Below the pieces are notes generated by a model. The model searched no databases, was not told the DNA's origin, and worked only from the letters and a program-made list of their open reading frames with translations. Both the position numbers and the translations under genes were made by a program. From Clostridia bacterium (lineage in GTDB: Bacteria; Bacillota; Clostridia; UBA1381): a DNA stretch of 5,983 bases. Each line of letters opens with the position of its first letter. Position 1 is the first letter of the stretch. The DNA is taken from NCBI GenBank assembly GCA_017420825.1, contig JAFQNU010000038.1:1-5983 (forward strand), written 5' to 3'. This document shows positions 1 through 5,983 of this stretch, in pieces.

Positions 1-15
1 ATTTATAAAAATAAC

Positions 16-1656
16 TTATTGTTCTTTAGTAACGTATACAACCTTGTCACATATATCAAATGCCGCCTGTTTATGCGAAACTATTATACATGTTTTATCG
101 GTTAATTCCCGGATTGTTGTTAACAAATCTGCCTCTGTTTTTGAGTCAAGCGCTGATGTGGATTCATCAAGCAATAGAATTGGTGCATCAGATAAAATTG
201 CTCTTGCAATTGAAATTCTCTGTGCCTGTCCTTCAGATAAGCCTAAACCCTTTTCACCGATTTTGGTATCAAGTCCATTATCAAGAGTTTCAATAAAATC
301 CCATATCTGTGCAATTTTTGCTGCTTTAATTATCTTTTCATCGTCTGTATTTTCATTTGAAAACGCAATATTTTCTCTTATTGTTCCCGACAAAATTAAA
401 TTTCCCTGCGGAACATATGCAAATATCTTTCTTGAATTTTTACCAATACTAAGTTTTTTATCTTTTGTTTTTATGTAAATCTCGCCCTCATCGGGATTTA
501 GTATTCCCAAAAGCATTTTTATAGCTGTACTCTTACCCGCGCCCGATTCGCCTGCAACCACTGCAAACTCGCCCTTTTTAATACTCATGTTAATACCCGA
601 AACAACGCTGTCTCTGTCATATGAGAACTTAACATTCTCAAACACAAGCTCCTCCATATCGGAATATACATTCTTATCGGCAAACTCTCCTGTTGCAACC
701 TCATCTTTTATATCTTCAAGCTCTAAGAGTCTTTCAGTTGACGCAATAACTGAGAAAAACTGCGGTACAAGTCCCGACATATTTCTAAACGGTGCCTGTA
801 TCTGATTTACAAGCTGTGTGACAGCAATTACATCACCATAAGACATTGCGTTTTGTGAAAGTCTGTACGCACAATATGCAAGTGCGAAGTAAAAGCCTGC
901 ATTAAATACAATAAATATTCCCACATGAGCCACAATAGAAATTTTTGTTCTTTTTACTCTTAATTTATAGCTTATGTTTTGCAGCTTCTTGCTTTTATCA
1001 AGCATTATATCCTCATTAGAAAAGGATTTTACAACAAGAAGATTTTGTAATATTTCAAGCATGAATGAGCTTGTTTTTCCTTCTGCCTCACGGCACTCTT
1101 TGTGTAATTCTTTATATTTTTTACTGTAAAGTCTTGCTCCTATCAGGACAAACGGGCCTACCGCAAGAACTGCTAAAGCTAAAAATTTATCTATAAGATA
1201 CAAATACACAAATGCACCCACAATACTCGTCGCAAACAGGAAAAATTTTGGTATAATCGTTATTATTCCGCTCACAATAGTTGAAATATCCTGATTTATC
1301 CTGTTTAAAAGCTCACCCGAATGGTATTTGGTGACTGACAGATAATCTTTTCCCAAAAGCGTCTTGAAAACATGATTTTTAAGACCTATTTCAAACTTTG
1401 AGCTTGCATGAACATTCACAAAGTTTATTATTATCTGAACCAAAAGCATAAGCAAAAGAAAAAATACTATTCTTATGCACGCTTCAAAAAAGCTTCCTCC
1501 TATATCTCCCGTAGCAATATCAATTATATGCTTTGACTCCATGGAAAACTGAAGCGATATAAGAGAAAGAATTACACTTCCCAATGTCAGCATAAAAATA
1601 TATGGCATACTTTCCTTGCCGTTTTTTAAAATCCATTTCCATACCTTAGTATTCAT
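16..1656 (-). CDS. ABC exporter half-transporter (fused membrane and ATPase domains), substrate unknown
   Basis: This inner-membrane ATP-driven exporter subunit of the ABCB/MsbA-like type must dimerise to work. Residues 1-310 form the transmembrane domain, with hydrophobic segments near 18-38, 60-82, 132-154, 157-175 and 239-262 and a weaker sixth near 275-305. Residues 336-546 are the ATPase: A-loop Tyr346, Walker A GESGAGKST (369-377), Q-loop Gln417, signature LSEGQ (473-477), Walker B ILLLDE (493-498, catalytic Glu498), D-loop SALD (501-504) and H-loop His528. The signature has Glu where LSGGQ has Gly; the other motifs look active. The 546 residues are slightly short for the family but complete. 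The start ATG has AGAGG 9 bases upstream and lies 15 bases after the trhP stop, so it is probably co-transcribed. The TAA stop is at 16-18. Nothing points to a substrate, and a partner subunit could lie beyond the left edge. Confidence 0.92.
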   Translation of the reverse strand: MNTKVWKWILKNGKESMPYIFMLTLGSVILSLISLQFSMESKHIIDIATGDIGGSFFEACIRIVFFLLLMLLVQIIINFVNVHASSKFEIGLKNHVFKTLLGKDYLSVTKYHSGELLNRINQDISTIVSGIITIIPKFFLFATSIVGAFVYLYLIDKFLALAVLAVGPFVLIGARLYSKKYKELHKECREAEGKTSSFMLEILQNLLVVKSFSNEDIMLDKSKKLQNISYKLRVKRTKISIVAHVGIFIVFNAGFYFALAYCAYRLSQNAMSYGDVIAVTQLVNQIQAPFRNMSGLVPQFFSVIASTERLLELEDIKDEVATGEFADKNVYSDMEELVFENVKFSYDRDSVVSGINMSIKKGEFAVVAGESGAGKSTAIKMLLGILNPDEGEIYIKTKDKKLSIGKNSRKIFAYVPQGNLILSGTIRENIAFSNENTDDEKIIKAAKIAQIWDFIETLDNGLDTKIGEKGLGLSEGQAQRISIARAILSDAPILLLDESTSALDSKTEADLLTTIRELTDKTCIIVSHKQAAFDICDKVVYVTKEQ

Positions 1657-1671
1657 AAGCGGATACCTCTA

Positions 1672-2898
1672 CTATTTTCTTTCTTTTCTTAACATTGCAT
1701 CTTTAACAACAGGCTCGCTGACAGGTAATTTTACTATCATCTGTGCATGAGGTGCACTCTCAATCCTTTCGCCCTTCTCATTTTCCATATACTCCACTTT
1801 TTGTTTAATAAATGGCTTACCGGGCTGGATAATTTCTATCTCGTCGCCCACAAAAAATCTGTTTCTCTGCGTTATTGTTGCAATTTTTGTTTCCTCGTCA
1901 TAATCTAAAACCATTCCGATTAAATCATAGTCTCTGATATATGAGCTGTCGGTATATACCTGTTCATTTTCAGTTGGTTTACCCATATAAAATCCTGTTG
2001 AATATGGTCTGTGACTTACCTTGCACAATTCCTCATACTGCTTTTTGTCAAATACATAATTATCAGGGTCAGCAAAATATCTATCAATTTCCTCTCTGTA
2101 AGCCTTTACAATTGTTGCAACATAATATGAGGTTTTCACTCTTCCTTCAATTTTAAGACTTGAAATTCCGCTGTTTATAATTTCAGGGATATGCTCTATC
2201 ATGCACAAGTCCTTTGAGTTGAAAATGAATGTTCCTCTCTCATTCTCGTAAACAGGCATATACTCCCCCGGTCTTGTTTCTTCGACAAGAGAGTAGTTCC
2301 ATCTGCAAGGATGAGCGCAAGCACCCTGATTTGCATCACGATATGTCATGTAATTTGACAACAGGCAACGTCCTGAATAAGAAACGCACATCGCACCATG
2401 TACAAACGCCTCAATCTCCATATCCTCAGGGATTTTTTCTCTTATTTCCTTTATTTCCTCAAAACTCATTTCCCTTGCAAGCACTACCCTTTTTGCACCC
2501 AGCTTGTACCATGCACACGCTGAGCGATAGTTTACATTATTTGCCTGAGTGCTGACATGAATGGGGATTTCGGGAGCAAGCTCCCTCATCATATCAAACA
2601 TTCCCAAATCAGCAATTAAAACTGCGTCAAAGCCAAGCGGTCTGATTTCCTCTATAAAGCTTTTAAATTCATCAATATCCTTGTTATGCGGTAAAATGTT
2701 AGCTGTGAGATAAACTTTTTTTCCACGCTCATGAGCATATGAAAGTCCCTCCTTCATATCCTCTATGGAAAAGTTTTCTGCCGCCACTCGCAGGCTGAAT
2801 GCCTCTCCGCCAACATATACTGCGTCTGCTCCGTAATCTATGGCAATTTTGAGTTTCTCAAGACTGCCACCCGGAGCAAGCAATTCGGGCTTATTCAT
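1672..2898 (-). CDS. trhP: U32-family tRNA uridine-34 5-hydroxylation protein, TrhP (YrrO/YegQ) type
   Basis: Long annotated as a 'collagenase-like U32 peptidase', this family includes TrhP, an iron-sulfur protein needed for prephenate-dependent hydroxylation of tRNA U34 to ho5U. The protein has 408 residues from the chosen ATG, or 411 from an ATG three codons earlier (2905-2907). Residue numbers here use the longer form. The N-terminal part is the U32 barrel (YVGGEAFSLR 31-40, HVSTQANNVN 117-126). The U32 signature ExFxxGAMCxxxxGxCxLS spans 166-184. Cysteines 174, 181, 197 and 201 (C-x6-C-x15-C-x3-C) are the expected Fe-S ligands. RPGEYMPVYENERG (212-225) and FNSKDLCMIEHIPE (229-242) are typical of YrrO-like members. 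Residues 328-411 are the C-terminal U32 beta domain. It follows trmR by 22 bases, so product and methylating enzyme are co-encoded. B. subtilis has two such genes side by side; only one is here. A protease role is unlikely. Confidence 0.88.
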   Translation of the reverse strand: MNKPELLAPGGSLEKLKIAIDYGADAVYVGGEAFSLRVAAENFSIEDMKEGLSYAHERGKKVYLTANILPHNKDIDEFKSFIEEIRPLGFDAVLIADLGMFDMMRELAPEIPIHVSTQANNVNYRSACAWYKLGAKRVVLAREMSFEEIKEIREKIPEDMEIEAFVHGAMCVSYSGRCLLSNYMTYRDANQGACAHPCRWNYSLVEETRPGEYMPVYENERGTFIFNSKDLCMIEHIPEIINSGISSLKIEGRVKTSYYVATIVKAYREEIDRYFADPDNYVFDKKQYEELCKVSHRPYSTGFYMGKPTENEQVYTDSSYIRDYDLIGMVLDYDEETKIATITQRNRFFVGDEIEIIQPGKPFIKQKVEYMENEKGERIESAPHAQMIVKLPVSEPVVKDAMLRKERK

Positions 2899-2910
2899 AA
2901 ATATCATTTC

Positions 2911-2915
2911 CCTCC
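2911..2915 (-). promoter_or_regulatory. Ribosome binding site bearing on the trhP start
   Basis: GGAGG lies 12 bases before the ATG at 2896-2898 and only 3 bases before an alternative ATG at 2905-2907. Three bases is too close for efficient initiation, so the inner start (protein beginning MNKPELLAPGGS) is preferred. Confidence 0.6.
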
Positions 2916-2920
2916 ATTGT

Positions 2921-3580
2921 CTACACTTTTACCGCAACTGTTACACCGTCTCCGAGCGGTAGAACTACTGTTTTCAATTCATTTCTCTGCATCTGAGCTG
3001 AAATGAAACGTCTTAATCTTTTTACAATTGTAATTTTTCTTCTTATGACATGGTTATCATCTGCGGTCATTCCCTTATACAAAACGTTATCCGCAATAAG
3101 TAAGCCGCCCTTCTTTAAAAGGCGTATGCAATCATTTAACATATAAATATAGTGTGCCTTCGGACCGTCAAGAAAAATTATGTCATATTCGGCACTAAGT
3201 GTAGGGATAACCTCTTTTGCATCGTTATTTATAACATTTATCGTGTCCTCAAGTCCTGCTTTTTTAATATTTTCTCTTGCGATTTGGGCGGTATCTGCGT
3301 CCCATTCAAGAGTTGTAACCGTTCCGCCCACATCAAGATACTGTGCCATTAAAATCGCAGAATAACCTATTGCACAGCCAACCTCCAAAATTCTTTTTGG
3401 TCTTTTTATTGCAGACAAAACTTCTAAAAGCTGTGCCGTTTCAGGCTGAACTATCGGAACACCATGCTCTTTTGCATAGTCCTCAAGTTCCTTTAATATT
3501 CCCGACCTCGGCGGTATATCCTTTCTCAAATACTCTGTTATATAAGGATATACTATCGGGTCTTTTTCATATTCAACCAT
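2921..3580 (-). CDS. trmR: tRNA 5-hydroxyuridine(34) O-methyltransferase, TrmR (YrrM) family
   Basis: This is a class I SAM-dependent O-methyltransferase of the COMT-like, metal-dependent group. TrmR converts ho5U to mo5U at the wobble position of several tRNAs. The 219 residues fit the family. Motifs seen are the SAM loop ILEVGCAIGYSA (64-75), the acidic end of strand 2 with E92 (TLEWD, 90-94), NNDAKE (118-123), IIFLDGPKAHY (134-144) and LLIADNVLYKG (160-170). D138, D164 and N165 are the likely metal ligands, by comparison with COMT-type enzymes. The ATG overlaps the nrnA stop in ATGGTTGA and has GGAGAGG 6 bases upstream. The assignment to TrmR rather than a caffeoyl-CoA- or catechol-type enzyme rests on family resemblance plus the next gene, a TrhP-type U32 protein; the two families are also neighbours in Bacillus subtilis (yrrM-yrrN-yrrO). 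The family call is firm and the tRNA role probable. Confidence 0.85.
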   Translation of the reverse strand: MVEYEKDPIVYPYITEYLRKDIPPRSGILKELEDYAKEHGVPIVQPETAQLLEVLSAIKRPKRILEVGCAIGYSAILMAQYLDVGGTVTTLEWDADTAQIARENIKKAGLEDTINVINNDAKEVIPTLSAEYDIIFLDGPKAHYIYMLNDCIRLLKKGGLLIADNVLYKGMTADDNHVIRRKITIVKRLRRFISAQMQRNELKTVVLPLGDGVTVAVKV

Positions 3581-4529
3581 TTATAACCTCTCCGATTATC
3601 TTTATTACCTTTTCTTTTGCCTCGTCAAGCTCAATACCTTCAAGCGAAGCACCTGCAGCCATTTTGTGTCCTCCTCCGCCAAGCATGACAGCTATCGAAC
3701 CCACATTATACCTACCGTTAGAGCGAAGGCTGACCTTGACCTTTCCCTCTGTTTTTCTCAATGAAACAGAAATTTCCGTACCTTCTACACTTCTTGGGAT
3801 ATTTACAACGTCTCCGACATCACTCTCAACTACTGAATATTCTCCAAACACAGCCTCATCAAGTGTAACAAGGCTCAGTCTGCCGTCATAATACTGTTCA
3901 ATGGAGTTCATAACCTTTCCTTTAAGACGCAATGCACCTATTGTTTCTGTATCAAATATTTTTCTTGAAAGCTCTGCATGGTCTATGCCCTTTTTCATAA
4001 GCTCACTGACTACTACAAGTGTTTTCGGACTTGCACAGCTATACTTAAAACAGCCTGTGTCACTTGATATAGCACAATACAAAAATTCAGCAATCGGTTT
4101 TGTTATTTCCTCACCCATCTCTGTTAACAGGTCATATATCATTTCACCTGTTGAGGACATATTTCCGTCAACCCTGTTTACCCCGGCAAAGCTGTTATTT
4201 GTATAGTGGTGGTCTATATTTATTGTTTTTATGGCTTTCTCAAATATTGCTATCCTCTTGCCAAGTCGTTTTTCATCGCCGCAGTCAAGGCAAATAACAA
4301 GGTCAAAATCGCCGTAGCTCTCCGCCTCGTTATACACAATATAATCTGTGCTCAAAAACTGTAATCTGTGTTCAATTGGTTTGCTTAAAAAGTAAACTGC
4401 ATTTTTGCCCTTATTTTTTATCATTTCCTTCATTGCAAGCGAGCTGCCAAAGGCATCTGCATCCTCATCAATATGAGAAAGAATTGCAATATTATTTGCA
4501 TTATTTATTAACTCTAAAATATCATTCAT
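3573..4529 (-). CDS. nrnA: DHH/DHHA1 phosphoesterase, NrnA-type oligoribonuclease / pAp phosphatase
   Basis: NrnA-type enzymes degrade 2-5-mer nanoRNAs to mononucleotides and, in many species, dephosphorylate pAp to AMP. They are cytoplasmic and need Mn2+. The 318 residues match the usual size and domain order: DHH domain about 1-170, DHHA1 domain about 210-318. Metal and catalytic motifs are visible: motif I SHIDEDADAFGS (18-29, with H19, D23, D25), motif II LDCGD (81-85), motif III IDHH (105-108), SSDTG (155-159, with D157), and the C-terminal substrate motif GGGGHKMAAGA (284-294). Motif I is unusual: the commonest form is H-x-x-P-D-G-D-A, while here Glu22 replaces Pro and Ala24 replaces Gly; the metal-binding residues are unchanged. 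The start ATG overlaps the rbfA stop by 8 bases and has AAGGGA 7 bases upstream. Which substrate (nanoRNA, pAp or a cyclic dinucleotide product) dominates cannot be told from sequence. Confidence 0.92.
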   Translation of the reverse strand: MNDILELINNANNIAILSHIDEDADAFGSSLAMKEMIKNKGKNAVYFLSKPIEHRLQFLSTDYIVYNEAESYGDFDLVICLDCGDEKRLGKRIAIFEKAIKTINIDHHYTNNSFAGVNRVDGNMSSTGEMIYDLLTEMGEEITKPIAEFLYCAISSDTGCFKYSCASPKTLVVVSELMKKGIDHAELSRKIFDTETIGALRLKGKVMNSIEQYYDGRLSLVTLDEAVFGEYSVVESDVGDVVNIPRSVEGTEISVSLRKTEGKVKVSLRSNGRYNVGSIAVMLGGGGHKMAAGASLEGIELDEAKEKVIKIIGEVING

Positions 4530-4878
4530 GATTATATCCCTTATTTATATCGCTAATCATCTGGTTTATTTTTGAGCCGTACTCTATTGAATGGTCAAGC
4601 TCAAAAATAAATTCAGGTGTGTGTCTCAGCTGCAGGCGTCTGCCTATTTCACGGCGTATAAAGCCTGCTGCACTCTTTAAGCCTTCAAGAGCCTTTTTTT
4701 GTGTCTGTTCGTCTCCGAACACACTTATATATGCCTTGGCATAGCTCAAATCATTCGTAACATTAACAGCTACTACGCTTGTTATCATAGGTATTCTGGA
4801 ATCCTTTAACTCTCTTATGACCTGAGACAGCTCACGCAAAACCTCTTCATTAATCTTATTAATTCTATCCTTTGCCAT
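4522..4878 (-). CDS. rbfA: 30S ribosome-binding factor A
   Basis: RbfA binds the 30S subunit during late assembly and assists maturation of the 5' end of 16S rRNA; it is important for growth in the cold. The 118-residue product has normal family length and covers the single KH-like domain. It has the N-terminal helix (RINKINEEVLRELSQVI, 5-21), the RIP turn (28-30), strands with NDLSYAKAYISVFG (42-55), the kinked helix SAAGFIRREIGRRL (69-82) and the closing block RHTPEFIFELDHSIEYG (85-101). The ATG at 4876-4878 is chosen because MAKDRINKINEEV is the usual RbfA start and AAAGGA sits 6 bases upstream. Its TGA stop overlaps the next gene's ATG in ATGAATGA, so translation of the two is probably coupled. 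Its position after infB is the widely conserved arrangement in Bacillota. Confidence 0.96.
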   Translation of the reverse strand: MAKDRINKINEEVLRELSQVIRELKDSRIPMITSVVAVNVTNDLSYAKAYISVFGDEQTQKKALEGLKSAAGFIRREIGRRLQLRHTPEFIFELDHSIEYGSKINQMISDINKGYNHE

Positions 4879-4884
4879 ATTTTT

Positions 4885-4890
4885 TCCTTT
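4885..4890 (-). promoter_or_regulatory. Ribosome binding site that sets the rbfA start
   Basis: AAAGGA lies 6 bases upstream of the ATG at 4876-4878. This supports the short 118-residue form of RbfA over an in-frame TTG at 4957-4959, which would add 27 residues unlike RbfA and would read through the inverted repeat. Confidence 0.8.
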
Positions 4891-4908
4891 CAAGAACAAT
4901 CTATATTT

Positions 4909-4940
4909 TATATGCGTTTTCAATACTGAAAACGCATATA
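4909..4940. repeat. Perfect 14-bp inverted repeat in the infB-rbfA gap
   Basis: The left arm TATATGCGTTTTCA (4909-4922) and right arm TGAAAACGCATATA (4927-4940) are exact reverse complements around the 4-base loop ATAC. In the operon transcript this would form a 14-bp stem with a GUAU loop, starting 8 bases after the infB stop and ending 18 bases before the rbfA Shine-Dalgarno sequence. Four of the 14 pairs are G-C. No U-tract follows on either strand (the minus-strand continuation is AAATATAG), so it does not look like an intrinsic terminator. It could be an mRNA processing or stability hairpin, or a protein-binding site. The symmetry is read directly from the sequence; the role is unknown. 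Confidence 0.9.
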
Positions 4941-4948
4941 GTAAGTGA

Positions 4949-5983
4949 TTATCTTTCAATTTCTTCCATTACGAAGCATTCGATAACGTCGCCTTCCTTG
5001 ATGTCGTTGTAATTGGAAATACCAATACCACACTCGTATCCGTCACTGACCTCTTTAGCATCGTCCTTAAATCTCTTTAAGCTGTCAATTTCGCCTTCAT
5101 GAACTACAATGCCGTTTCTTACAAGTCTTATCTGTGCGTTTCTTGTAATCTTACCGTCAGTTACATAAGAACCTGCAATTGTACCAACACCTGAAACCTT
5201 AAATGTCTGACGAACCTCGGCATGACCAATAACAACCTCTTTATATTCAGGGTCAAGCATACCCTTCATAGCGGCTTCAATCTCTTCAATTGCCTGATAG
5301 ATAACTCTATAAAGTCTGATATCAACCTCATGCTGAGATGCAGCAGCTGCCGCACCTGCGTCAGGTCTTACGTTAAAGCCAACTATAATTGCATTTGATG
5401 CATTGGCAAGCATAACGTCTGACTCATTAACAGCACCAACACCGCCATGAATTGCTCTTACTCTTACCTCTTCATTAGAAAGCTTTTCAAGCGACTGTCT
5501 TACTGCCTCAACAGAACCCTGAACGTCTGCCTTTATAATTACATTAAGCTCCTTCATGTTACCCTCGTCAATCTGCGAGAACAGATTATCAAGAGAAACC
5601 TTGACTGTCTGATTAAATCTTGTTTCCTTTTCTTCCTGCTTTCTCGATTCAGCAACATCACGGGCAAGCTTTTCGTCCTTAACAACTCTGAACTGGTCAC
5701 CGCCTGAAGGTGCTTCAGAAAGTCCCAAAATTTCAACAGGAGTTGACGGGCCTGCTGTTTTAACACGTCTGCCCTTATCATTTACCATCGCTCTTACGTG
5801 ACCGACAGCTGTTCCTGCTATTACAATATCACCAACATTCAATGTACCGTCCTGAACAAGCACTGTTGCAATAGGACCTCTGCCCTTATCAATCTGTGCC
5901 TCAATAACAGTACCCTTTGCAACTTTATTAGGATTAGCCTTTAACTCCTTCATATCTGCAATAAGGAGTACCATTTCCAAAAG
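4949..5983 (-). CDS. infB: Translation initiation factor IF2, C-terminal part (5' end outside window)
   Basis: IF2 is the GTPase that places initiator fMet-tRNA on the 30S subunit and promotes 50S joining. The frame is open to the right edge, so only the last 344 residues are present and the GTP-binding motifs lie outside. Fragment residues 1-12 are the end of the G domain. Residues 22-97 are the domain II beta-barrel (KGTVIEAQIDKGRGP then ATVLVQ). A charged linker around 102-122 leads into domain III (IIKADVQGSVEA at 149-160, GGVGAVNESDV at 180-190, VGFNVRPD at 201-208). Residues 250-342 form the fMet-tRNA-binding C2 domain (AEVRQTFKVS, GEIDSLKRFKDD, ECGIGISNYND). One oddity is Ser272, in GTIAGSYV, where the family usually has Cys; the other conserved C2 Cys is kept (Cys318, in ECGI). 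The stop is TAA at 4949-4951, and rbfA follows after 70 bases. Identity is essentially certain. Confidence 0.97.
   Translation of the reverse strand, partial: LLEMVLLIADMKELKANPNKVAKGTVIEAQIDKGRGPIATVLVQDGTLNVGDIVIAGTAVGHVRAMVNDKGRRVKTAGPSTPVEILGLSEAPSGGDQFRVVKDEKLARDVAESRKQEEKETRFNQTVKVSLDNLFSQIDEGNMKELNVIIKADVQGSVEAVRQSLEKLSNEEVRVRAIHGGVGAVNESDVMLANASNAIIVGFNVRPDAGAAAAASQHEVDIRLYRVIYQAIEEIEAAMKGMLDPEYKEVVIGHAEVRQTFKVSGVGTIAGSYVTDGKITRNAQIRLVRNGIVVHEGEIDSLKRFKDDAKEVSDGYECGIGISNYNDIKEGDVIECFVMEEIER

Noticed and set aside
1..15. Possible terminator after the ABC transporter gene
   Set aside because: Only 15 bases remain before the edge. A short T-run is visible on the minus strand, but no stem of useful length can be seen.
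44..478. 144-codon plus-strand open frame opposite the ABC ATPase domain
   Set aside because: The minus strand here encodes all the ABC ATPase motifs; the opposite frame has no recognisable features.
3343..3891. 182-codon plus-strand open frame opposite nrnA and trmR
   Set aside because: It spans two well-supported genes on the other strand, its translation is rich in Ser, Pro and Leu with no recognisable domain, and it behaves as an antisense shadow.
4342..4375. Near-identical direct repeats TAATCTGTG(C/T)TCAA, 20 bases apart, inside nrnA
   Set aside because: One mismatch in 14 bases, different reading frames, and a normal conserved protein across the region (HRLQFLSTDYIVYN) suggest chance or codon use.
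4909..4940. The infB-rbfA inverted repeat as an intrinsic terminator
   Set aside because: No run of U follows the stem on either strand, and the downstream genes continue on the same strand with overlapping ends.
4879..4948. Possible promoter for rbfA (A/T-rich TATAAA- and TATAGA-like boxes after the palindrome)
   Set aside because: At about 17 bases upstream of these boxes there is only GCGTTT or CAGTAT, neither close to TTGACA. A/T-rich DNA gives such -10 look-alikes by chance.
4879..4959. In-frame upstream TTG start for rbfA, adding 27 residues and overlapping the end of infB
   Set aside because: The added residues do not resemble RbfA, they are read straight through the inverted repeat, and the inner ATG has a well-placed Shine-Dalgarno sequence and the canonical MAKDRINKINEEV start.

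Overview
The window is about 6 kb of compact, A+T-rich bacterial DNA in which all six genes are on the minus strand and read from right to left. Gene order, strong purine-rich ribosome binding sites, 8-base start/stop overlaps and the protein types suggest a low-G+C Bacillota, most likely class Clostridia. That is an inference from gene content and style; nothing here fixes a genus.

In transcription order the layout is: the C-terminal 344 residues of translation initiation factor IF2 (infB, cut by the right edge); a 70-base gap holding a perfect 14-bp inverted repeat; ribosome-binding factor A (rbfA); a DHH/DHHA1 phosphoesterase of the NrnA type overlapping rbfA by 8 bases; a class I O-methyltransferase of the TrmR (YrrM) family overlapping nrnA by 8 bases; a U32-family protein of the TrhP (YrrO/YegQ) type; and a one-piece ABC exporter half-transporter whose stop lies 15 bases from the left edge. 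There is no gene-free stretch longer than about 70 bases, and I see no convincing internal promoter or terminator, so the whole window reads as part of one transcription unit.

The first three genes are the familiar infB-rbfA-nrnA block (initiation, 30S maturation, nanoRNA/pAp turnover). The next two are consecutive steps of one tRNA modification pathway: TrhP hydroxylates wobble uridine 34 to ho5U and TrmR methylates it to mo5U. They occupy the place where truB and ribF are often found in related bacteria. The operon therefore combines initiation, ribosome assembly, RNA turnover and wobble-base decoding. The ABC exporter at the end has no evident functional link and may pair with a gene beyond the left edge.

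I found no mobile element, CRISPR array, RNA gene or obvious new system. The points most worth a second look are the infB-rbfA palindrome, the trmR-trhP pair inside the infB operon, and a few departures from family consensus in NrnA, IF2 and the ABC ATPase.
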